Positions 23,626 through 30,870 of a stretch of DNA of 64,000 nt are shown piece after piece. Position numbers and translations under genes: made by a program. A model generated the notes under the pieces. That model had not been told where the DNA came from. It did not search any database and saw only the letters and a list, made by a program, of their open reading frames with translations. Each line of letters begins with the position of its first letter. Position 1 is the stretch's first letter. Source of the DNA: Actinoplanes nipponensis (lineage in GTDB: Bacteria > Actinomycetota > Actinomycetes > Mycobacteriales > Micromonosporaceae); NCBI RefSeq assembly GCF_016862275.1, contig NZ_BOMQ01000004.1:62001-126000 (forward strand). Direction: 5' to 3'.

Positions 23626-25425
23626 TTGACCAGGAAGGCCAGCCGCGACGTGCTCGGCCGGGGCCTGCGCGTGCTCGGCCAGGCGATCCGGACCGAACCC
23701 CGGCTCTTCATCATCGGCACGATCGGCAGCAGCCTGTTCGGCCTGCTCGTCATCGCGAACTCGTACGTGGTGGGCTGGGTGATCGGCAACGTCGTGGTGC
23801 CCGCCTTCGCCGAGCGCCGCGCCGGCGCCGGCGAGCTCGCCCTCATCGCCGCCGTGTTCATCGGCATCGCCCTGCTGCGGGTGGCCAGCATCTTCGGCCG
23901 CCGCCTGGGCGCCGGCTTCATGCAGTTCCGGCTCCAGGCCCGGTACAGGCGCGCGGTGACCCGCCGCTACCTGGCCCTGCCGCCGGCCTGGCACCAGCGG
24001 CACGCCACCGGCACGCTGCTGTCGAACGCCAACTCCGACGTCGAGGCCGCCTTCGTGCCGATCGCGCCGCTGCCGTTCGCGGTCGGCACGATCGTGATGA
24101 TCGCCGCCGCCCTGGTCTCGCTCTTCCTCACCGACTGGGTGCTCGCCATGGTCGGTGTCTGCCTCTTCCCGGCCCTGTTCGGGCTCAACCTGGTCTACTC
24201 GCGCCGGATGTCGCCGCGGCAGATCCGCGCCCAGCAGCTGCGCGGCAAGGTCAGCGCGGTCGCCCACGAGAGCTTCGACGGCGCGCTGGTGGTCAAGACC
24301 ATGGGCCGCGAGGCGGACGAGTCGCAGCGCTTCGCCGTGCACGTCAGCGAGCTGCGCGACGCGCTCATCTCGGTGGGCCGGCTGCGCGGGCTGTTCGACC
24401 CGGTGATGGACAGCCTGCCCAGCGTCGGCACGCTGGCCGTGCTGCTGCTCGGCGCGTGGCGGCTGGAATCCGGCGCGATCACCGTCGCCGAGCTGGTCAG
24501 CGTCTCCTTCCTGTTCACCGTGCTGGCGTTCCCGGTGCGCGCGATCGGCTGGGTGGTCGCCGAGCTGCCGCGCAGCGTGGCCGGCTGGGAGCGGGTCCAG
24601 GCGGTGCTCGGCGCCGACGGCGACCTCACGTACGGCGCCACCGCGCCGGCGCGTACCGGCCCCGCGGAGCTGACCTTCGATCACGTGCACTTCTCGTACG
24701 GCGACGGCGCCGAGGTGCTGCACGACGTCTCGTTCACCGTCCCGGCCGGCCGGACCGTCGCGCTGGTCGGCGCCACCGGCTCGGGCAAGTCGACCATCGC
24801 CTCGCTGGCCGTGCGGCTGGTGGATCCCGACCGGGGCGCCGTCAGCGTCGACGGGGTCCCGCTGCCCGAGCTGAGCGTGCCCGCCCTGGCCTCGGCGGCG
24901 GCGCTCGTGCCGCAGGTGCCGTTCGTCTTCGACGACACCGTGCGCGGCAACGTGACGCTGGAGCGCGACGGGCTCAGCGACGCCGACGCCTGGTCCGCGC
25001 TGCGCCAGGCCCAGGCCGAGGGCTTCATCGCCGCGCTCCCCGCCGGGCTCGACACCGCCGTCGGCGAACGCGGCACGTCGCTGTCCGGCGGCCAGCGCCA
25101 GCGGCTCACCCTGGCCCGCGCCCTGGCCGGGCGGCCGCGGCTGCTGGTGCTGGACGACGCCACCAGCGCCGTCGACCCGCGGGTGGAGGCGGCCATCCTG
25201 GCCTCGCTGCGCGGGCACGACTCCGGGGCGTCGATCCTGGTGGTGGCGTACCGGCGGGCCACCATCGCGCTCGCCGACCAGGTCGTGTTCCTGGCCGACG
25301 GCCGGGTGGTGGCCACCGGCACCCACGCCGAGCTGCTCGCCACCGAGCCGGGCTACGTCGACCTGGTCACCGCCTACGAGCAGGCCGAGGCCGCTCGCGA
25401 AGAGGACAGCAGGATCATCGCGTGA
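23626..25425 (+). CDS. ABC exporter subunit with degenerate ATP site
   Basis: A 599-residue half-transporter: six membrane helices in residues about 20-330, then a nucleotide-binding domain. Walker A is GATGSGKST, the signature LSGGQRQRL, Walker B LLVLDDATS with Asp in place of the catalytic Glu, and the H-loop position reads VVAYRRAT with Tyr in place of His. These are the marks of the subunit that donates the degenerate ATP site in a heterodimeric type IV exporter. I take the TTG at 23626 with GGGG upstream; no better start exists. It is coupled to the partner by GTGA. The cargo is unknown, possibly a drug or peptide. Confidence 0.9.
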   Translation: MTRKASRDVLGRGLRVLGQAIRTEPRLFIIGTIGSSLFGLLVIANSYVVGWVIGNVVVPAFAERRAGAGELALIAAVFIGIALLRVASIFGRRLGAGFMQFRLQARYRRAVTRRYLALPPAWHQRHATGTLLSNANSDVEAAFVPIAPLPFAVGTIVMIAAALVSLFLTDWVLAMVGVCLFPALFGLNLVYSRRMSPRQIRAQQLRGKVSAVAHESFDGALVVKTMGREADESQRFAVHVSELRDALISVGRLRGLFDPVMDSLPSVGTLAVLLLGAWRLESGAITVAELVSVSFLFTVLAFPVRAIGWVVAELPRSVAGWERVQAVLGADGDLTYGATAPARTGPAELTFDHVHFSYGDGAEVLHDVSFTVPAGRTVALVGATGSGKSTIASLAVRLVDPDRGAVSVDGVPLPELSVPALASAAALVPQVPFVFDDTVRGNVTLERDGLSDADAWSALRQAQAEGFIAALPAGLDTAVGERGTSLSGGQRQRLTLARALAGRPRLLVLDDATSAVDPRVEAAILASLRGHDSGASILVVAYRRATIALADQVVFLADGRVVATGTHAELLATEPGYVDLVTAYEQAEAAREEDSRIIA

Positions 25426-27203
25426 GCACCGCCGTCCTGGACAAGCCCGAGGAGGGCACCCTCGCCACCGTCCGGCGCGGCATCGCGCTGTCGCCGGAAC
25501 TGCGCCCCGGCCTGCTCGGCACGCTGGGGCTCGCGCTGGTCTCGATGTCCGGCCGGGTCGCCGTGCCGATCGCCATCCAGCAGGGCATCGACAAGGGCAT
25601 CCGGGCGCCGGGCGGGCCGCGCCTGAGCGTGGTCGCGCTGATCGTCGGCCTGACCCTGTCCGCGCTGATCATCTCCACCGCCTGCGGTTACCTGATGACC
25701 CGCCGGCTGTTCACGGTGAGCGAGACCGCGCTGGGCGCCCTGCGCTCGCGCACCTTCCGGCACATCCACGACCTGTCGATGCTGCACCAGCAGTCGGAGC
25801 GGCGCGGCTCGCTGGTCTCCCGGGTCACCGGCGACGTCGACCAGATCACCCAGTTCCTGCAGACCGGTGGCGTGATGCTGCTGCTCACCTCCGGCCAGCT
25901 GGTGGTCACCACGATCGTCATGCTGATCTACTCCTGGCAGCTGACCCTGGTGGTGTTCGCCGCGTTCCTGCCGGCCGTGGTGATCATTCGGCTGTTCCAG
26001 AAGCGGCTGGCCGGCGTCTACCGGATCGTGCGCGAGCGCACCGGCACGATGCTCGGCGCGGTCGCCGAGAGCGTCGTCGGCGCGACCGTCATCCGCGCGT
26101 ACGGCGTGGCCGGTCGCACCGGCAAGCGGCTGGACACCTCGATCGACAGCCTGCGGGTGGCGCAGCAGAAGGCCCTGCGGACCAGCGTGATCAGCTTCTC
26201 CACCGGGGAGATCGCGGCCGGGGTGGCGCTGGCCGCGGTGGTCGTGGTCGGCGTGCTGCTCGGCGCCGGGGGCGGGCTGAGCGTCGGCAAGCTGACCGCG
26301 TTCCTGTTCCTGGTCACCCTGTTCATCCAGCCGGTGCAGATCGCCACCGAGGTGCTCAACGAGGCGCAGAACGCCGTCGCCGGCTGGCGGCGGGTGCTCG
26401 ACGTGCTCGACATCGAGCCGGACGTGGCGGACCCGGAGGCCGAGGGCGTCGAGCTGCCGCCCGGCCCGTTGTCGATCCGCTTCGCCGACGTGTCCTACCG
26501 CTACCCCGGCGGACCGGTCGTCCTGGCGGACGTGGATCTAAAGATCGCCCCGAAGACCCGGGTGGCCGTCGTGGGCGAGACCGGCAGCGGCAAGACCACC
26601 TTCGCCAAGCTGCTCACCCGGCTGATGGACCCGGCCGGCGGCCAGGTGCTGCTCTCCGGCACGCCGCTGACCTCGGTGCGTTTCACCTCGCTGCGCTCGC
26701 GGGTGGTGATGGTGCCGCAGGACGGCTTCCTGTTCGACGCCACGGTGGCGGAGAACATCCGCTTCGCGGTGCCCGAGATGACCGACGAGGACCTCGAGCT
26801 GGCGTTCCTCGAGCTGGGCCTGGGCGACTGGCTGGCCGGGCTCCCGCTCGGGCTGCAGACGCCGGTGGGCGAGCGCGGCGAGGCGCTCAGCGTGGGCGAG
26901 CGGCAGCTGGTCGCGCTGGTCCGGGCGTACGTGGCGGACCCCGACCTGCTGGTGCTGGACGAGGCGACCAGCGCGGTCGACCCGGCCACCGAGGTACGCC
27001 TGCAGCGCGCCCTCGACACCGTCACCCGTGGCCGCACCACCGTGGCGATCGCCCACCGGCTGTCCACCGCGCAGTCCGCCGACGAGGTGATCGTGGTGGA
27101 CGCGGGCCGCGTGGTGCAACGCGGCCCGCACGCCACCCTGCTGCGGGACCCCGAGTCGATCTACGCCAAGCTCTACGCGTCCTGGCTGGAACAGACCCGC
27201 TGA
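25422..27203 (+). CDS. ABC exporter subunit with canonical ATP site
   Basis: A 593-residue half-transporter partner to the preceding gene, starting at the GTG at 25422. The membrane domain covers about 30-320. The nucleotide-binding domain has Walker A GETGSGKTT, a non-consensus signature LSVGERQL in place of LSGGQ, Walker B LLVLDEATS with the catalytic Glu, and the H-loop AIAHRLST with the switch His. The pairing of a weak signature here with a weak Walker B/H-loop in the partner means one of the two composite ATP sites is inactive, as in BmrC/BmrD-type exporters. It converges on the S4 gene with a 3-bp gap. Confidence 0.92.
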   Translation: MSTAVLDKPEEGTLATVRRGIALSPELRPGLLGTLGLALVSMSGRVAVPIAIQQGIDKGIRAPGGPRLSVVALIVGLTLSALIISTACGYLMTRRLFTVSETALGALRSRTFRHIHDLSMLHQQSERRGSLVSRVTGDVDQITQFLQTGGVMLLLTSGQLVVTTIVMLIYSWQLTLVVFAAFLPAVVIIRLFQKRLAGVYRIVRERTGTMLGAVAESVVGATVIRAYGVAGRTGKRLDTSIDSLRVAQQKALRTSVISFSTGEIAAGVALAAVVVVGVLLGAGGGLSVGKLTAFLFLVTLFIQPVQIATEVLNEAQNAVAGWRRVLDVLDIEPDVADPEAEGVELPPGPLSIRFADVSYRYPGGPVVLADVDLKIAPKTRVAVVGETGSGKTTFAKLLTRLMDPAGGQVLLSGTPLTSVRFTSLRSRVVMVPQDGFLFDATVAENIRFAVPEMTDEDLELAFLELGLGDWLAGLPLGLQTPVGERGEALSVGERQLVALVRAYVADPDLLVLDEATSAVDPATEVRLQRALDTVTRGRTTVAIAHRLSTAQSADEVIVVDAGRVVQRGPHATLLRDPESIYAKLYASWLEQTR

Positions 27204-27206
27204 CGG

Positions 27207-27815
27207 CTACCGCGCGTAGAACTCGACGACCAGCTGCTCGTCGCAGACCACCGGCACCTCGGCGCGCAGCGGCTTGCGGATCACGATGGTGCGCAGCTCC
27301 TCGACCACCGTGGACAGATACGGCGCGGCCGGGCCGTCGAGGTGCGCGCCGGTGGCCGCGATCTGGAACGGCGGCTTCTGCCGGCTGCTCTCGCGGACCT
27401 CGACGACCTGCCCCGGCCTGAGCCGGTACGACGGCCGGTCGACCTTCTTGCCGTCGACCAGGAAGTGGCCGTGCGCGACGAGCTGGCGGGCCTGATAGAT
27501 GGTGCGGGCCAGACCGGCGCGCTGCACGGTGGCGTCGAGGCGGCTCTCCAGCAGGGCGACCATGGTCTCGCCGGTCTTGCCCTGGCTGCGGTGCGCGTCG
27601 TCGTACGCCCGGCGCATCTGGGCCTCGCTGATGTTGTACTGGTGCCGCAGGCGCTGCTTCTCCAGCAGCCGGACCTGGTAGTCCGACGCCTTGCGCCGCC
27701 CCCGGCCGTGCATGCCGGGCGGGAACGGCCGCCGCTCGAAGTACTTGACGCACTTGCGGGTGAGCGGAATGCCGAGGGCCCGCGAGAGCCGGGCCTTGGG
27801 ACGGGAGTTGTTCAC
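27207..27815 (-). CDS. rpsD: 30S ribosomal protein S4
   Basis: A 202-residue S4, the small-subunit assembly protein that binds the 5' domain of 16S rRNA. It reads NNSRPKARLSRALGIPLT at the start, then FERRPFPPGMHGRGRRKASDYQVRLLEKQRLR split at PGMHGRGRRK, an S4 RNA-binding domain (ESRLDATVQRAGLARTIYQARQLVAHGHFLVDGKKV, key part ARTIYQARQLVAHGH) and the C-terminal CDEQLVVEFYAR. It has no four-cysteine N-terminal zinc site. I prefer the GTG at 27815 over that at 27827 from the match to known N-termini and the GAAGTGAG upstream. It stands alone, away from other ribosomal genes, with an iron box upstream, so it may be a paralogue. Confidence 0.9.
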   Translation of the reverse strand: MNNSRPKARLSRALGIPLTRKCVKYFERRPFPPGMHGRGRRKASDYQVRLLEKQRLRHQYNISEAQMRRAYDDAHRSQGKTGETMVALLESRLDATVQRAGLARTIYQARQLVAHGHFLVDGKKVDRPSYRLRPGQVVEVRESSRQKPPFQIAATGAHLDGPAAPYLSTVVEELRTIVIRKPLRAEVPVVCDEQLVVEFYAR

Positions 27816-27845
27816 GGGCGATCTCACTTCGACTGAAGGGTGTTG

Positions 27846-27864
27846 TACGGTTAGGCTAACCTTA
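27846..27864. promoter_or_regulatory. Iron box (DtxR/IdeR-type operator)
   Basis: TACGGTTAGGCTAACCTTA matches 16 of 19 positions of the DtxR/IdeR consensus, including the whole central GGTTAGGCTAACCT. A second weaker site (11 of 19) overlaps from 27866. It lies between the divergent S4 and DUF2470 genes, 31 bp and 39 bp from their starts, placing either or both under iron-dependent repression. Confidence 0.8.
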
Positions 27865-27902
27865 CTAAGGCAATCCTAACCGGTGCACCGGAGGTACCTG
27901 AC

Positions 27903-28646
27903 ATGCAGCCCACGCCCGCCGAGGTCGCCCGTACCCTGGCCGCCGGTCACCTGCCCGCCGACGCGCACATCGCGTGCCGCCAGGGTCCGTACCCGGTGCG
28001 GCACGTGACCGACAGCCAGGGCCGCGTGCTCCTGCTGGCCCCGCGCAACGGCGCGCTCACCACCGCGCTGCGCCCGGGTCCCGGCAACGACGACACCGCG
28101 CTGGTGCTCGACATCAGCGACGTGCCGCCGGTGGCCGGCGCGCCGTCGCTGGGCCGGGTGTGGGTGGCGGGCTGGGCCGTCGCGCTCACCGGCGAGCAGG
28201 CCCGCGAGGCCGCCCTGGACTACGCCGACACCGACCCGGCGCCGGACCTGCTCGACGTCGGCGACAGCCAGGTGCTGCACCGGATGGAGGTCGCCGAGGT
28301 GCGCTACGAGCGCAACGGCGTGCTGGTCGACGTCGACCCCGACGACTACGCGCTGGCCGCCCCGGATCCGCTGCGGACCATCGAGTTCGACCTGATCGCC
28401 GACCTGGCCGACCACCACCTCGACGAGATGGCCGGCTACGTGCGCCGCCAGCTGGGCCCGGCCGCCCGCCCCGGCGACCGGCCCGAGGTGGTCCGCCTGG
28501 ACCGGTACGGCTTCGTGGTCCGCCTGGGTGACCGCTTCGCCCGGCTGGCCTTCCCGCGCCCGGTCACCGACCGCCACGACCTGGCCCACCTGCTGCACCC
28601 GGTGCTCTGCCACCGCTGCACGAGCGAGCGCGAGGCGGCGGCCTAG
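27903..28646 (+). CDS. DUF2470-domain, HugZ-like protein
   Basis: A 247-residue protein with an N-terminal flavin-reductase-like split barrel (ARTLAAGHLPADAHIACRQGPYPVRHVTDSQGRVLLLAP, key parts ADAHIACRQG and GRVLLLAP) and a C-terminal DUF2470 domain (DLIADLADHHLDEMAGYVRRQLG onwards). This architecture is found in heme-degrading or heme-utilisation proteins such as HugZ. GGAGG lies 8 nt before the ATG. The iron box just upstream supports a role in iron or heme acquisition, though heme-oxygenase activity is an inference. Its stop abuts that of the convergent tetR gene with no gap. Confidence 0.8.
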   Translation: MQPTPAEVARTLAAGHLPADAHIACRQGPYPVRHVTDSQGRVLLLAPRNGALTTALRPGPGNDDTALVLDISDVPPVAGAPSLGRVWVAGWAVALTGEQAREAALDYADTDPAPDLLDVGDSQVLHRMEVAEVRYERNGVLVDVDPDDYALAAPDPLRTIEFDLIADLADHHLDEMAGYVRRQLGPAARPGDRPEVVRLDRYGFVVRLGDRFARLAFPRPVTDRHDLAHLLHPVLCHRCTSEREAAA

Positions 28647-29255
28647 CTAGCCGTCGAGAAAGCCCGGCAGCTCGTCCACCAGGTAGCGCTGCACGGTCGG
28701 CCCGATCGCGGCCACCAGCCGCTCGGCCGGGGCCGAGGCCACCGGCTCGACCTTGAGCACGTAGCGGACGACCAGCAGCCCGGCGATCTGGGTGGCGACC
28801 AGCGCCGCCCGGACCGGCGCCTCCTTCTCGTCGATGTCCAGCGCCGCGATCGCCCGGCGCAGCACCTGGGTCACCACGAACTCCCGCATCAGCCGCGCGG
28901 TCCACTCGTTGCTCATCGCCGAGCGCGCCAGCGCCACCGCCGCGGACCCGGCCGGGGAGTCCCAGACGCCCAGCACCGTCGCCACGAGCCGCTCGCCGGC
29001 CTGCTCCCGGGGGCCGGCCATCGCCTTCGGGATCAGCTCGGCCGGGTCGATCGGGGCGTTCATGGCCGCCAGGAAAAGCTTCTCCTTGGTGCCGAAGTAG
29101 TGGTGGACCAGGGCCGGGTCGACCTGGGCCGCGGCGGCGATGGCGCGGATCGAGGCCTTGTCGTAGCCGGCCTCGGCGAACATGGTGCGGGCGGCCTCCA
29201 GGATGGACTGCTTGGTGTCCTGGTTGCCCGGGCGCCGCCCGCTCCGCCGTACCAA
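28647..29255 (-). CDS. TetR-family transcriptional regulator
   Basis: A 202-residue TetR regulator. The DNA-binding helix-turn-helix is at about 12-58 (ILEAARTMFAEAGYDKASIRAIAAAAQVDPALVHHYFGTKEKLFLAAM, key parts AEAGYDKASIRAIAA and VHHYFGTKEKLF). The rest forms the ligand and dimer domain. I choose the TTG at 29255 because GAGGAG lies 6 nt upstream; the TTG at 29261 is too close to it. It is the third gene of an operon with the ABC ATPase and permease, and a TetR-like operator lies before the first gene, giving autoregulation. Confidence 0.88.
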   Translation of the reverse strand: MVRRSGRRPGNQDTKQSILEAARTMFAEAGYDKASIRAIAAAAQVDPALVHHYFGTKEKLFLAAMNAPIDPAELIPKAMAGPREQAGERLVATVLGVWDSPAGSAAVALARSAMSNEWTARLMREFVVTQVLRRAIAALDIDEKEAPVRAALVATQIAGLLVVRYVLKVEPVASAPAERLVAAIGPTVQRYLVDELPGFLDG

Positions 29256-29268
29256 GAGCAACTCCTCG

Positions 29269-30006
29269 TCAGGGTGTGCGACGACGCAGCGTCGCGGCGG
29301 CCAGGACCAGGGCGACCAGCGCCGCGCCGGCCACCACGACGAGGTCGCGCCACATCGTGGTGGTGGGGTCGGCGTGCGCGCCCACCTGCATCAGCGCCTC
29401 CACCGCGTACGACAGCGGCAGCGCGTCCGAGACCGCCTGCAACCAGCCGGCCATCTGCGCGCGGGGCACGAACAGCCCGCACAGCAGCAGCTGGGGGATG
29501 ACCACCACCGGTAGGAACTGTACGGCCTGGAACTCGGTGCGCGCGAAGGCGCTGCAGAACAGCCCCAGCGCCACCCCGAGCACCGCGTTGACCACGGCGA
29601 TCACCACGACCAGCCCGGCGCCGCCGACGGTGTCCAGATCCAGCAGCAGGTACGCCGCGGCGACCGCGATGCCGGCCTGCATCGTCGCGGCCAGCCCGAA
29701 CGCCAGGCCGTAGCCGAAGAGCAGGTCGAGCTTGCCGAGCGGGGTGGTGAGCAGCCGTTCCAGGGTGCCGGTGGTGCGTTCCCGCAGCATCGCGATGCTG
29801 GTCACCAGGAACATGATCACGAACGGGAAGATCCCGAGCATGATCAGGGCGATCCGGTCGAAGGTCGGGCCCGCGTTCTCGTACATGAAGAACAGCAACG
29901 TGAGCAGCACCGCCGGGACGACGGCGAGCAGCGCGACGGTACGCCGGTCGTGCCGCAACTGCCGCAGGATGCGCGCCGCGGTGGACAGAGTGATCCGCAG
30001 ACTCAT
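29269..30006 (-). CDS. ABC-2 type permease
   Basis: A 245-residue ABC-2 membrane protein with about six helices. Features are LAVVPAVLLTLLFFMYENAG near the N-terminus, the conserved cytosolic RERTTGTLERLLTTPLGKLDLLFGY with TGTLERLLTTP, and the late FFPVV-like FLPVVVIPQLLLCGLFVPRAQM and ALPLSYAVEAL. This is the drug/antibiotic exporter type that forms a homodimer with the ATPase encoded upstream. The ATG at 30006 overlaps the ATPase stop by 4 nt. Confidence 0.9.
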   Translation of the reverse strand: MSLRITLSTAARILRQLRHDRRTVALLAVVPAVLLTLLFFMYENAGPTFDRIALIMLGIFPFVIMFLVTSIAMLRERTTGTLERLLTTPLGKLDLLFGYGLAFGLAATMQAGIAVAAAYLLLDLDTVGGAGLVVVIAVVNAVLGVALGLFCSAFARTEFQAVQFLPVVVIPQLLLCGLFVPRAQMAGWLQAVSDALPLSYAVEALMQVGAHADPTTTMWRDLVVVAGAALVALVLAAATLRRRTP

Positions 30007-30725
30007 GCCGTCACCCGCTCGCTGTCGCGGATGAGGCGCAGGAACGCCTCCTCCAGGTCCTCGGTGCCGGCGGCCGTACGGATGGCCGCGGGGGAGTCGT
30101 CGCCGATCAGGCGTCCCTCGCGGATCAGCAGCAGCCGGTCGCAGCGGCCGGCCTCGTCCATCACGTGGCTCGAGACCAGCAGCGTGGTGCCGGCGGCGGC
30201 CAGGGCGTGGAACTTGGCCCACAGGTCCGCGCGCAGCACCGGGTCCTGCCCGACGGTGGGCTCGTCCAGCACCAGCAGCCGCGGCGTGCCGATCATCGCG
30301 CAGCCCAGCGAGGCCCGGCTGCGCTGGCCGCCGGAGAGGTTGCCGACCAGCTGACCGGCCGCGTCGGCCAGGCCGACGTCGGCGATCGCCCGGTCGGCCT
30401 CGGCCGCTCCCAGGCCGTACAGCGAGGCGAAGTAGCGGGCGTTCTCCCGGACGGAGAGGTCGGCGTAGATGCTGGGGGCCTGGGTGACGTAGCCGACCGT
30501 ACGCCGCAGCTCGGCCGCCCCGGCCGGCCGGCCCAGCACCGTGACCGAGCCGGAGCGCACCACCTGCACCCCGACGATCGCCCGGATGAGCGTGGTCTTG
30601 CCGCTGCCGCTGGGGCCGAGCAGGCCCGTGACGCTGCCGGCCGCGACCCCGCAGGTGATCCCGTGCAACACGCGGCGGCCACCGCGGTCGACCACGAGGT
30701 CCGTGACCTCGATGGCATCGTTCAT
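30003..30725 (-). CDS. ABC transporter ATPase (drug-export type)
   Basis: A 240-residue DrrA/CcmA-like ATPase. Walker A GPSGSGKTT, Q-loop VGYVTQAPSIY, signature NLSGGQRSRASL, Walker B LLVLDEPTVGQDP and H-loop VSSHVMDEA are intact. I take the ATG at 30725, which has GAGGGGG about 8 nt upstream, rather than more distant in-frame starts. It is the first gene of the ATPase-permease-tetR operon, preceded by an operator-like inverted repeat. Export of a toxic compound is likely; the substrate is unknown. Confidence 0.92.
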   Translation of the reverse strand: MNDAIEVTDLVVDRGGRRVLHGITCGVAAGSVTGLLGPSGSGKTTLIRAIVGVQVVRSGSVTVLGRPAGAAELRRTVGYVTQAPSIYADLSVRENARYFASLYGLGAAEADRAIADVGLADAAGQLVGNLSGGQRSRASLGCAMIGTPRLLVLDEPTVGQDPVLRADLWAKFHALAAAGTTLLVSSHVMDEAGRCDRLLLIREGRLIGDDSPAAIRTAAGTEDLEEAFLRLIRDSERVTA

Positions 30726-30737
30726 CGCATCCCCCTC

Positions 30738-30759
30738 GAACTCATCATGTGTTGAGTTC
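30738..30759. promoter_or_regulatory. TetR-type operator
   Basis: GAACTCA (30738-30744) and TGAGTTC (30753-30759) form a perfect inverted repeat with an 8-bp spacer, 22 bp in all, starting 13 bp before the ATPase start. The size and position suit binding by the TetR protein encoded at the end of the same operon. Confidence 0.75.
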
Positions 30760-30824
30760 AACGCTAGATGAATTCCGTGGGCGGGGCAATCACGCGCCGC
30801 CAAGGTGGCACACGACCATGACAA

Positions 30825-30855
30825 AAGCCGCGATCCCCAGCGGGGATCGCGGCTT
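30825..30855 (-). terminator. Intrinsic terminator
   Basis: A 14-bp stem (AAGCCGCGATCCCC with GGGGATCGCGGCTT) and a 3-nt loop, followed on the minus strand by TTTTGT. It lies 16 bp after the stop of the proline-rich gene and is one of the few here with a T-run. Confidence 0.85.
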
Positions 30856-30870
30856 GTCGGCTGTCGGGCG

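Noticed and set aside
23559..25421. N-terminal extension joining the second ABC subunit to an upstream frame
   Set aside because: The extension is out of frame with the first ABC subunit gene and has no domain; the GTG at 25422 fits the family start.
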